Below, piece by piece: positions 34,305 through 44,400 of a stretch of 64,000 nucleotides of DNA. The stretch is from Leucocoprinus leucothites (Eukaryota; Basidiomycota; Agaricomycetes; Agaricales; Agaricaceae), in assembly GCA_013368445.1 (NCBI GenBank), contig JAACJO010000039.1, positions 62,001 to 126,000 of the forward strand. The letters are read 5' to 3'. The notes below the pieces were generated by a model. It saw only the letters and a list, made by a program, of their open reading frames with translations. It searched no databases and was not told where the DNA came from. The first letter of the stretch is position 1. Each line of letters begins with the position of its first letter. A program made the translations under genes and the position numbers.

Positions 34305-36116
34305 TTAAATTACTGCAGATAGGGCCCGAGAAAATCTCACGCTAAGAACCAGAGCATCCGTCACCTCGAGGTCGAACCCACGTTGCAGAGTTTCTTCTAC
34401 TTGCGAAGGCGACATCTCCATTGTATCATCATCGATGCACCCAACCGCATCCGCCCATTCTTTCACTCTTTCAAGCTCATATTCGAGTCTCACCTGTGCC
34501 TCCCACCCGTCCTGTAACCCATCGGCCCAGTCCTCGAGCCCAGATAGAATATCCCATTGGTCTAAGTGCGGGCCACGTGGCTCAAACATACCCGTTCGAG
34601 GATTGTAGACTCTGCTCGCTTTCTGGTACAGCTCCAGCTGAACCACGTCTAGAGGATGGTAGCTTGTATCAGCAGAAGCTTCTTCGTCCACGCAAACAAG
34701 TTTACGGACGGCTCGACAAATCTGCGGAACCTCATCTTGCTTTATTTGCGGGTGCACCTGAATATAAACCTTTTGTAGTGAGGGGAAAAGATATCGATTT
34801 TCAGCCAGTGAATTAACAGTCTGGCAGGGCGTCCGGCTTCCATTATCTTCTTCGTCTTGATAAAGGAAATCGATAAGTGGGGGCTCCGAGACTCGTAGGA
34901 CCCTCAGCTGTGGCAAAGAGCTGCGCAAAACTTCGGCAAGGGTTGTGTCGCCACTCCGTAGACTAGCCCCATATTCCCAATGAAGGCTCTTCAGGTTTTG
35001 GGAATGAACCTCAATGAAATTGACCAGTCGAGTGAGTACCTGCTCAAGTAGTATGTACGATATGTGAATGTGTTCGAGGACTGGACAATGGATTCGCTGA
35101 AGAATTCGGGTATTTTGCTCGTTGGTCGAGTCCGCCACGTAGTCCAAGTCCATATGCAAGTATTTGCAGGCCTTGAAGATGACTTTAGATTGACCATCAG
35201 GCGTTGCCTCGAGCAGTGACAACCTCACTAGGGATATATAGATCAGATTGTCGAAGTGTGAGAGGGGATTAAGATTGAACGTGACAAAACGATGGATTAA
35301 GGTCAAGTGTGTGAGTTGCTGCCAAGGCCAATTGAGATGGTCAGGCTCATCTGTTGGCCAGCACTCCGACACACCGAGGTGAAAATGCCTGAGACGAGGC
35401 GCCTCTTGCAGGGGCTTCGGGAATAGATCTGGTACGGGCCAGACCTCCTTCACCTTTAGCTGAAAAGAATACAAGGAGTGCAGTCGGCCTTGCAGAGCAC
35501 GGAAGTCGGTGCAGAAAGATGGATCGTCGTAAGTACGGGTCTCGAGCGCAACATCCCCCCAACGTTCTGCGTGCTCCAAAAGAGCGTGAAACATCCGATA
35601 ACCGGGTTCCTTGTTGTGCTTGATGAGAGAGAAAACAATCCCTTCCCCTGCCGATCTCTTCAGGTAATCTGCTTTAAGGTAATGAATGTACTGCTTTTCT
35701 GCGGACTCGTCACTCCACTCGTGCCGGACATGGACTCTGCGCCATAATTGTGGAATAGAAAGCGCAATGAATCGCCACTTTCGACAGACTTGGGAGATGT
35801 TCCAGGGAATGACAGCGTTGTTTTCGGTGCAGCAAAGAAAGATGGATATGAACAACTCTGTCGGTAAACGTCGTGCCCAATGCAAGAGCTCTTCGTGGTT
35901 TGAAATGAACTCTTCGCATGCAAGGCGTCGGCGATAAGTACCCTCGGTGTCTCCCTCCGAGTGTTCGAGGTCAACTAGGTAGGTGACCTCTGCGCGGGCA
36001 CGATCAATTGCTTGGACAATGAGAGCGCGTTCATCATCCGAGACCGTTGAGTTTGAGTGAAAGAGGTGCGGAAAGGGTGGTCGTAATAGGTGGGGCTTAT
36101 ACCGGTAATTCGACAT
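34305..36116 (-). CDS. F-box protein, intact
   Basis: A single-exon gene of 603 residues when started at the ATG at 36114-36116 (MSNYRYKPHL). An in-frame extension upstream is possible but lacks the typical start. A coiled-coil-like segment (SDDERALIVQAIDRARAEVT) at about residues 27-50 is followed by the F-box at about 83-127: LPTELFISIFLCCTE, then ISQVCRKWRFIALSIPQLW. Leucine-rich stretches follow (LRHFHLGVSECW, LTHLTLIHRFVTF, LKSLHWEYG, LRVLRVSEPPL). The C-terminus is long and acidic (EEDNGSRTP, VGCIDDDTMEM). It belongs to the same broad fungal F-box class as 21970-23628 but is a different subfamily. An SCF adaptor role is inferred from the domain. Confidence 0.8.
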   Translation of the reverse strand: MSNYRYKPHLLRPPFPHLFHSNSTVSDDERALIVQAIDRARAEVTYLVDLEHSEGDTEGTYRRRLACEEFISNHEELLHWARRLPTELFISIFLCCTENNAVIPWNISQVCRKWRFIALSIPQLWRRVHVRHEWSDESAEKQYIHYLKADYLKRSAGEGIVFSLIKHNKEPGYRMFHALLEHAERWGDVALETRTYDDPSFCTDFRALQGRLHSLYSFQLKVKEVWPVPDLFPKPLQEAPRLRHFHLGVSECWPTDEPDHLNWPWQQLTHLTLIHRFVTFNLNPLSHFDNLIYISLVRLSLLEATPDGQSKVIFKACKYLHMDLDYVADSTNEQNTRILQRIHCPVLEHIHISYILLEQVLTRLVNFIEVHSQNLKSLHWEYGASLRSGDTTLAEVLRSSLPQLRVLRVSEPPLIDFLYQDEEDNGSRTPCQTVNSLAENRYLFPSLQKVYIQVHPQIKQDEVPQICRAVRKLVCVDEEASADTSYHPLDVVQLELYQKASRVYNPRTGMFEPRGPHLDQWDILSGLEDWADGLQDGWEAQVRLEYELERVKEWADAVGCIDDDTMEMSPSQVEETLQRGFDLEVTDALVLSVRFSRALSAVI

Positions 36117-36839
36117 GAGACAGCAAGACTCTGGACCAGAAACCCAATGTAGGTTATCCACGACCGCTGCAGGCTGATGGTCGGAATATGAGGTATGCAG
36201 GTGCCCTTCTCCGAACACGCTTCCGAGGGCGGTGCCGAGCTATAAGCCGGTGGGTAGATGAACATCAATTCTGAAAGCATAAGCACTCAATACGCAACCA
36301 TCCCAGAATGAACGTCAACCGTCAAAACTAGGTCAGCATTCAGCAGAAATACTAATAAATATACAAGTCGCCGAAACTCGGAGGTATGTACCCACAAACG
36401 GATCATTTCTATTGGTGTCTCTCCCATCAATGGCTCAAACTTCCCCATGACATCACTTTAGGCAGAGCATGCAGTGCCCACATCTCGAATTCACAGTTGA
36501 GTTGCTAACTCATTATCCTGACACACGACAACACACTCTCAAACTGATACCAGCGAGATATTGGCCAACCACCGGCAATCGCATATGCATCCCCGGTTCC
36601 TACGCACTGGACTCAACTTCCATTCAATTCATTTGCCTGAGTTCAATTAGCTTTCATGAATGATGAGGAGCTCAGTCAACTCGACCGCCAAGACCGTGCT
36701 TATACGTTGAACTGAGTACGGATGCTGTATACGACCTCGCTTGGGAACTATAAAGCTATGACCTTAATCATTTTGCTAACTCAAGCCCAGCCGGTTCTGG
36801 CTTATTCTCTCGTCTGCGACGATCCTGAAGATTTACTAC
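36117..36839. other. Intergenic, with decayed promoter of the secreted-protein relic
   Basis: Upstream of the F-box gene (-) and of the relic at 36840 (+). From about 36740 (CTATAAAG) to 36839 it resembles the promoter and leader of the intact paralogue at 38511-38619, for example GCCGGTTCTGGCTT against GCTGGCTCTGGCTT. Confidence 0.5.
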
Positions 36840-37618
36840 GTGAAACTCACGTTCTTACTCCTCCCCGGTCTTGCACCTTTCTCGACTCTCGCGGCTTCAA
36901 TCCCGCCTTACCATTCCAACGAGCTCGTGGATCTTGCGGGTCGCCATGTAGCACCCATCAACTCCTGGGACGCCTTTGAAAGGGATACAGGCACCTCGGA
37001 GTCTGTAGACTTGTTTGAACGCGATGTCAGCTCTTCAGGGTTACGGGATATTTCTATCCTGCGTTGAGGATTAGGTAGTTATCCGCCTCCCCGACCAGCA
37101 AGGCCACCTACTTCAGGGAGAGGACCTGGTTCTGGAGGAGCGGTAATCGGCGGTGATGCGATTCCCAATACCATCGACGCTGCGGAACATGAACTTTAAG
37201 GTATATCTCTGATCTGGTGTTTCCAACTTCCCCCTAGATTCCAAGAAGTTCTCTGCTGATTCCATTTAAATGGCGTGCAGAATTTGTGGAGAAGCTCATC
37301 GCCGATACCACTAAAGCTCACCCTGGATTCCATGCTATAGCCATTCATACAAAACACGAGAAGCAATTTGTGGGAAAAGAGGGCAAGGGTTGGGGCTACA
37401 TTCGTGCGGAATATAAAAAGCAAGCCACCCCTGGCACCATCGGCCATGAGATAATATCGGTTCAAGAAAGGCACGTTTCATAATAAGGGAGATGGTGGCT
37501 GGCGAAATGTGAGTATATTTCTTTGCTAATCCAATCAGTCCCAAGTCCTGATCTCCTCCAGTGGGCCTATACGGGTTCACCGAAGAAGGATGGCCCATAT
37601 AACCCCACCTACACCTGA
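36840..37618 (+). pseudogene. Dead tandem copy of the secreted protein gene at 38620
   Basis: This aligns with the intact gene 1.78 kb downstream. The start codon is GTG (36840) where the sister has ATG. The frame runs through a signal-peptide-like start (KLTFLLLPGLAPFSTLAAS) and FERD repeats, then stops at TGA (37065). The Pro-rich part and GRGPGSGGAVIGGDA follow in another frame, ending in TAA (37196). The second exon keeps FVEKLIADTTKAHPGFHAIA, but one extra base near 37455 shifts the frame before KGTFHNKGDGGWRN. The last exon (WAYTGSPKKDG ... TGA 37616) is preserved. Multiple independent lesions make it a pseudogene. Confidence 0.8.
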
Positions 37619-38619
37619 GAGACTATACCTGTCACTATGGTACTGGGTGGTCGAAAAATAAATCTCCCTTTCATCTCGTCCTGGAGATAGAGATCCATGA
37701 TCTTATAACAGCCCCAACTTGCATTAGAGTGTGGCGGTTTAGTGTTGCTAGTCGAAAGTGCAGACAAATTCAGGGACATTGCCGTGACCCCCAGCACAAT
37801 GAGCCGGCCGATTGGATGGAAGGAGATAATATTCTCCTATTAATTTGTTTATTTCCTCTCTTGTGTACTGTGATGGGTGTTTGTTGATCGGTTGACCTAC
37901 AACCAAGAATGTGTGTGGCAAGTATGTCATAGTACCGGGAAAAACGCACACCCCACCAATTACGCATAAAACAATCACTGGACAACCTGAAATACCACGA
38001 GGGAGTGTTGGCACGACTGTGTATCGTAGCCATCCAAGTTCTCGGCTCTTGACGGGATGGACTGCACCTATGATACTAGGAACAGGAATGTACAAGTCAC
38101 AAGAGCATCCATTCCCTTTGAAAAACCGTGCTGTTCAATGTTTGAGACACATCAAAATACTTATCATTGTTGCCCCACGACCATAAAAGACAACATTGCA
38201 CAGTCTAACGACGCCCAGGATCTCGTTGTCGGTTACCGTCACCCCGACATGAATTAAAGTCTCGCACAGCACCATCGAGCTTGCTTTAAGCTCGTGACTA
38301 CGACCTCGTTGTCCCAAGAGTGATTACAACGAAGCAAAAAATAGTCTCTTGAGTAACCCACCGTTGGCATTGATATGCTACGAGGCAGAACGGCAAGCCT
38401 TCGCAATGATCAATTACTATGGCGCCACGCCACCGAACTTCTCCACTCAGCCCATGTCCGAATTGGTAGTCTAAAAATGTCTTTGCCCGCCTCCCATACT
38501 AGCGGAAGGCATATAAAAACGGCCTGGATGATTTTGAAGTTCTTCCTCAAGCTCAGCTGGCTCTGGCTTTGATCCCACCTCGACTACTTCGTCTGTGACG
38601 ATTGTGAACCTCCGACAAA
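37619..38619. other. Intergenic with promoter of the intact secreted-protein gene
   Basis: No gene is recognised. A clear TATA box, ATATAAAAAC, lies at 38511-38520, 100 bases before the ATG of the downstream gene. Confidence 0.6.
38511..38520 (+). promoter_or_regulatory. TATA box
   Basis: ATATAAAAAC lies 100 bases before the ATG of the secreted protein gene. The dead copy retains a weaker CTATAAAG at the equivalent place. Confidence 0.6.
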
Positions 38620-39579
38620 ATGAAATTCTCAGCTTCATCCTCTCTCATCTTCAGCATAGCTTCTTTCTCGACCCTTGTTGTTTCAATCCCCCTTAATCCT
38701 TCAACCCCCAGATTTTCGGACCTCGCCGACCGTGACACAGCTAGTGGCTCCGATGCCTGGCACCTTTTCGAACGAGATGACCCCGATCGAGAGTTCTTCA
38801 GGCGAGACCCTGCGCTCACAGAGTCATACGACCTATCCGGGCGCAATCTCCATTATGCTAACTCCGACGATCTACTGGAGCGCGATATAGGCTCCCACGA
38901 ACCTTGGTATGGCTTCGGACGAGATGTGGGTGGTCAGCGTGAATACAATACGGTGTTTGGCCGAGATAATCCTAAGCCGAAGACTCCACCAAAACCAAAG
39001 TCCAAGCCACCGCCGCCAAAACAGAATAAGCATGCGCCAAAGCCCAAGCCACCAGCTCCCCCTCCGCCAAAAGCGCCAACAGGTCGGGGTCCTGGGGCCG
39101 GTGGAGCAGCGATAGGTGATGCACTCGCAAATCTATTCATTGGTCTAGAGAAGGAACCAGGGGTGAGTATCTCATGCTCCCTGGCAGTTTCCACGACTTT
39201 GTCCTAAGGTCTTCCACCCCTTCAGCTCCGCGGTGATTTTGTAAAGCACCTAATTGATACGACTACGAAAGCCAAGCCTGGTTTCCACGCTATAGCTTGC
39301 CACCCAAAACACGACTACAAGTTTGAGGGGACAAGAGGGAAAGATTGGGACCATTCGCATGCGGAGTATCAGAAGGATGCCACGCCTGGTACGATTGGGT
39401 ATGAGATATATTGGTTCAAGAAGGGTACCTTTGAGAACAAGGGTGATGGTGGCTGGCAGAATGTGAGTGTATACTCACCACACTGACTGCGGTGATAGTC
39501 AGGTCCTTACTTATTCTTTCAGTGGGCTTATACGGGAAATCCAAAGAAAGAGGGCGACAAAAAGCTCATTTACTCGTAA
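38620..39579 (+). CDS. Secreted protein with FxRD repeats, Lys/Pro-rich linker and conserved C-terminal domain
   Basis: 278 residues from three exons: 38620-39162, 39226-39462 and 39523-39579. The signal peptide is MKFSASSSLIFSIASFSTLV. The next 90 residues carry repeated RD motifs (DRD, FERD, FRRD, LERD, FGRD, FGRD). A Lys/Pro-rich linker (KPKTPPKPKSKPPPP) and a Gly-rich stretch (GRGPGAGGAAIGDA) follow. The C-terminal domain has DFVKHLIDTTTKAKPGFHAI, DWDHSHAEYQKDATPGTIGY, WFKKGTFENKGDGGWQN and WAYTG, and is the best-preserved part in the dead copy. I do not recognise the family. Extracellular location is inferred from the signal peptide. RD sites could be processed by proteases, but this is unproven. 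Confidence 0.75.
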
Positions 39580-39651
39580 AAAAAGGAATATTTCTGCACC
39601 TAGGCATGTCCATATGTATACGCAGGGGATATGTGAATCACGCTGGTATCT

Positions 39652-41013
39652 TTACTTTGATAAGATATCATAGTGCCCAGGGCTATATTCATTCAGCCAT
39701 AGCAAGTAAAGCCCAAGCAGGGAGATCGGCATACCGATAGAGTAAAACCACTGGCTTGGAGCCGGGGTAAGGGGTTTCTGGTATCTTGACAAAGTTTACC
39801 TCGTTTTTGCTTTGACCTCCCAGGTAGGCAACTTCAACGTTCCATCGAAATGCATCGCACAATGCTTTGATCTCGACGTGATCTGACGCCACTGCCTGTC
39901 AGCCCCACTTTCTTATCCCAACGTGAATCGGTCTCAAGACTTGCCTGCTTCCTTCCCAAGCCCCATAACCCGGCTACAAAAATCGGGGACTGACATCGGT
40001 TCCCTCGTATCAGGATGAAAGAGGAAGAATTCAAATTCATCAACGTGAGCCTGAATTTGGGAAGCCTACAAAGAGCAGAAGGTGAGTGTCTGAAATCGGT
40101 CTGAATGCACCGGTGTTCAAAGGCTCCACACACCGTGACGAGCCTGAGATACATCACAATTGTGTTCGATTCTACGCAACCCTTCCTGATGAGTATTCCC
40201 CGGTAATCTGCAATTCAGGCATGAGCACATTCACCTTGAGGGTCCCTGAAGAACTCCAATAGAGTTTCTAACGTCAATACGGTTTTCTTCTCCTCGTCAG
40301 GGACAACGACACTCTGAACGAGCTGGACAATTTGATCATAGAAGTCCTCATAGACGAGCTCCTGGACGCCAGTCTCGTTGAGTAGTTGACGTGTGGCCGC
40401 CAGAGTCGACAATGTGGTCATCACAGCCATTTCTTGATCATGACTTCCCATGAGTTGAGTCAAGAATGCAAATCCGATGGCTGGAGAGCCGCTAAGGCAA
40501 ATTAGACCCTGATTAGACTACGAAGACGATATGTGCCCTGGTCACCTCTGTAAAAGCAGTCACCATCCCCTATGGAAAGCAATAGTCGGTTCGAGTCCGT
40601 ATTCCCACTCTATGCATACCTTTGACCCGCCGAAATTCCTTGTACCCATTCTCGATAAGCCAATCGATCTCTTTCACGAATACACGATTATCATTTGCTG
40701 CGTATTCTGACCGGAGCACCGAGAGTGGGGCTAAATCGTGAATAAGCGGCCCATCAGAGTACGTATCCTCCAGCGCTTGCTAAAATATTTTCGGCCAGAT
40801 GTCAGTTTTTCAATTCCACCCCGATTATCCCAGATATCTAGCAAAGAAAGAACGAACCTGGTTGAGATCATATAATACCGAAGGCTGAAGGTCCTTGATG
40901 TTATCGTTGAGCGATTCTGTGACTTGTAAAGCCGTTGAGATGATAGCAAAAGAAATCTACATTATGTGTGAGGATACCTGAACTGGGGTCAGCACTCGGG
41001 CTTTGCTGGTCAT
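39652..41013 (-). CDS. Otubain-like deubiquitinase (peptidase family C65)
   Basis: Removes ubiquitin from conjugates in cytosol and nucleus. Nine exons (41013-40978, 40956-40858, 40779-40620, 40569-40546, 40480-40235, 40207-40134, 40065-39945, 39891-39735, 39682-39652) give 315 residues. The catalytic Asp/Cys segment VKGDGDCFYRAIGFAFL (Cys near residue 103) is assembled from exons 3-5, exon 4 being only 24 nt. Other family marks are WLIENGYKEF, SNTIVMYLRLVT and SDHVEIKALCDAF. The catalytic His lies in the last exon as RPGHYDIL (His near residue 309). The intron after exon 7 is GC-AG (GCAAGT donor). The 5' end is less certain; ATG 41011-41013 gives MTSKARVLTPVQ and is the best fit I found. Confidence 0.85.
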
Positions 41014-41417
41014 TCGTGTCCCTTTCGGTGATTTCTACACCATTTATGAGTTTGGGGTGCCCAGAGGAGTGGTACTTTACTGACGCGACATGACGGGAGT
41101 CGATAAGCCCAAGAAGGTATACGTCATCAATCATTTGTGTTCATTCTGGCTCGAACGCTACTGCGAATTACTGCGATTGGGGCCGGCAAGCATGATTAAT
41201 CCCTCAACGCTGGGGGTGATAAGTCTATGCTCAGGGTCATTATATGAGACTATCTAAAGCGACATTATACACTAGGGGAGATATCTAGCCGGAGTTGACG
41301 GCCCGGCGAAGTCGTCGAGCCGTCGTTCACGAGCGCAATAAGAGCACACAACAAAATAAGTATATCGGCCATCCACTGGCATGAGGCCCACGTGGAGTCT
41401 GGAGTCTCGACCCCCAT
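41014..41417. other. Intergenic between otubain and the SNF2 gene
   Basis: About 400 bases, holding the promoter of otubain and the 3' end of the SNF2 gene, both on the minus strand. No motif is recognised. Confidence 0.4.
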
Positions 41418-44400
41418 CTAGTCTGAGTCAGCTTCCTGCATGCTCGCCCACTTATCCAGTTTAGCAACAATCTCTCTTTGAGCTTCAAGTGATTGCTTAG
41501 CGCTATGGGTATAAATGGTCCCGTTCCGAGCCAGAATTAGTCGGAAGAACATCGGAGAGAAGGGTGTGAATTTCACTGACAACTCTCTGGCAAATGAGGG
41601 CACTTCTTCGGGGCTGTTAACCATCCCTAGCTGCACGAGAGCATTGTGTCGAGATGCCAGTCTGAAAATAGTACCCGAGATGGGCACAGGACAATATAGA
41701 TGAGATGAACACGGAAATGAAATCACGAAGCCAATATTGCTCCACGTACTGTTCTTCGGGGGAGAGTTGAGGTCGTGACTTATGGTGTTTTCGTATTGGC
41801 GGCCACTGTTCTTGTGGTTCGACTTTCTCATGTCCTGCTTGTCTACCTTTTGACTTGTGTTTCTGCCGCACTTTCTAATGTGGTTGTTAGAATATTCGGA
41901 GTTGGGGGTAGCAAAATAGACGCATGCCATAAGCGATTTTCTTGTCCTCTCCTCTTCTATTCGACTCGGCAGGAGGACTTCGTCATTATGATGGCTGTAC
42001 TTGATCCCGATAGTATTGAAAATATTCTGGATCGAGTTCCCCTCATTTAGACCCGAAAGCTGTGGAGCTTAGGGATGGTTTCCGTATGTTCACATTCACC
42101 TCTTTCAGAAATTACACGCACCCTCGTCATCAAACAATAAGGCACCCAAGCCCTTCAGCATGGTCTGCAGACATACATCACCAAGCCGTCAGTGTCGAGT
42201 GTTAGAAATACCACCGTCTTACCTCTTCTTTGTTAGCCGGAGCATCCGCCTCAATCATTTCCCCTGCCGATTTGTTAGTCTTCCGAGGCCTTCCGCTCCC
42301 CATATTAGCCAATGCCCAGTCGAGTTCCGCCAGATTAGCTTTTTCAATCTATACCAAAATTGTGTTATCCCCGTTAGTATAAGTTGCACCTGGGCATGGG
42401 AACACTGGGAATTCCAGAAGACACCGTACCGCCATTTTCGTCGCCAGTTGGCCCTCGTGTAGCTTGAAAATATTCTCTATACCGAAAAGCTCTCCTTTTT
42501 TGGCATTATCGCCCTGTATTCCCTCGAAATACCTGTGCATCGCGAAGAGGACTGAATGTCAGCGTCGCCACCCCGCATTGCATCGCCAGAAGCGAGTAAG
42601 CTTATCTGAAAGAAGCGAAGCGGTACCTGACCTTGTCTGTATACTTGCGTTGTAGCCAATCTCCATTTGCTGCTGTTTGTAGATCTGGCGTGCGTATATC
42701 AACTCTTCGACAGAGCCTGCTCCGAGGAGCCGATAGACTGAAACGTCGCGTGTTTGGCCAAAGCGAAAAGCTCTACAAACAACAGGATCCAGGGGAACGA
42801 CAATAGCTCACGATCAGTGAACCAAAGAGACGGGAGGCAAAGGGAATCACCGACCTGTCCATAGCTTGCAGATCATGGGCAGGGTCTTGGTGAGGACAAG
42901 AGCATGAGAACACGAGATTACGGGGATAATCTGAGTTCTACAAGTACTCACTCCAATTCGGATCTGTCCCATGTGAACGGTCGGGGAGTTTCATAGGACT
43001 AGCTAAATGAGCCTTACCAAAGATGACAACCTTGTTGGCACCTGAAAGGTAGTGGTGAAATAGCATTCAGATCTCAATCGCACCTTGGGTTCATAAGAAT
43101 GGAGGTTACCTGTGAGATTGAGGCCCGTGCCACCCGCGAGAGTTGAGATCAGGAAAATGAAAACCTTGGGATCTTTATGGAACTTGTCAATCAATGGCAT
43201 ACCTAAAACAACGGCAGTCGGCAAGCTGGTCCCCGATTGAAAGCTAAAGGCTTACGATCGGATTGTTTTGTGCTTCCTTCGAGTTTGACAAACCCATAAC
43301 CTCGAGGACATGTCAACAAGATTCAAAACAACTCCCTGGTTGTCGGACCATACCTTGGGTTTTCAGATGAAAATCCAACATATCCAACAGCTTTACAGAT
43401 TTAGTGAAGATGAGAACCTTGTTCGCGGAATCCTTGGCCCACTCGCGTAACAAAACCTCTAGTGTCTGAAGAACATGCACCCAATCAGGAACTTGTAAGC
43501 TAAATCTTGTGGCCGTTACAGCAGCAGACATACCGCCCATTTACCACAATAACGGGGCTGCATCATGGCTGCACCATACTTTGGGGCATTTCCGTCTGGG
43601 AACACGATGTCCGTCAGTGTTCTATTGCGTGCTATCTGGTGAATACTGATGTAAAATTTCCACTTTGTAGGATCAATCAAGATTAGGCGATGCACCTGCT
43701 CAGGCGAGTCGTTCGGTCCTAAATACAAGGTAGGATTAGTCGGTCACTAAGGAATGTACTTCCTTAAGCTAAGTGGTTCCGATACTTACCCGGCAAAATC
43801 AGAGCCAGATGGTTCGATAATTTGATTAAAATAGACATATATCGAAACACGTCTCCCGCGACGAATGGATGACAACAGTCCTTCCGACTGCAAAAGGCCC
43901 AATTAATCTTGGCTCGGCGCAAGATATCTGGAAGATGACCGACCTTCGGTCCGAACCACATGGGCATGGACTCTCTCGGTGAATCAAATTCTGCACGACA
44001 TCCGTACCTAAGAGTCGTTTATACGCCACGATTTGTACTTGACTCAGAGGGCAAAAGACGACTTGGTCAGTCTTCTTGGGAAGCTGTTATATCGTTGGTC
44101 TATTGTCAGCAGAGGCGAAATTATGCGGAGTGGGTTCAACGTACCTGATTTCTAATGATCTCTTTGGTCCTATAATGCAAGGAGATAAAGCTCATATCAG
44201 CGAGTCATGTTACTGATGAAGGAACCCACCTGCGCAAGAAAAATTCTGGGAGAAGCTTGTTCTTGAGAACTAAAGCTACCATCTATAATCAGGTTCTGAG
44301 AAAGGGCTTCCGAAGGCACCAAAAAGGAAACCCACCCGTGCCTTCGCCCGCTCTTCTTCTGTAGCCGCAACTGACTGGCCAGTAGTCAGCGGCTTAACGA

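Noticed and set aside
36840..37067. Apparent 76-codon secreted protein gene
   Set aside because: It starts with GTG where the intact paralogue has ATG, and it is truncated relative to that paralogue.
40588..40598. tRNA B-box-like GGTTCGAGTCC
   Set aside because: It lies within a short otubain intron with no room for a tRNA gene and no stem pairing.
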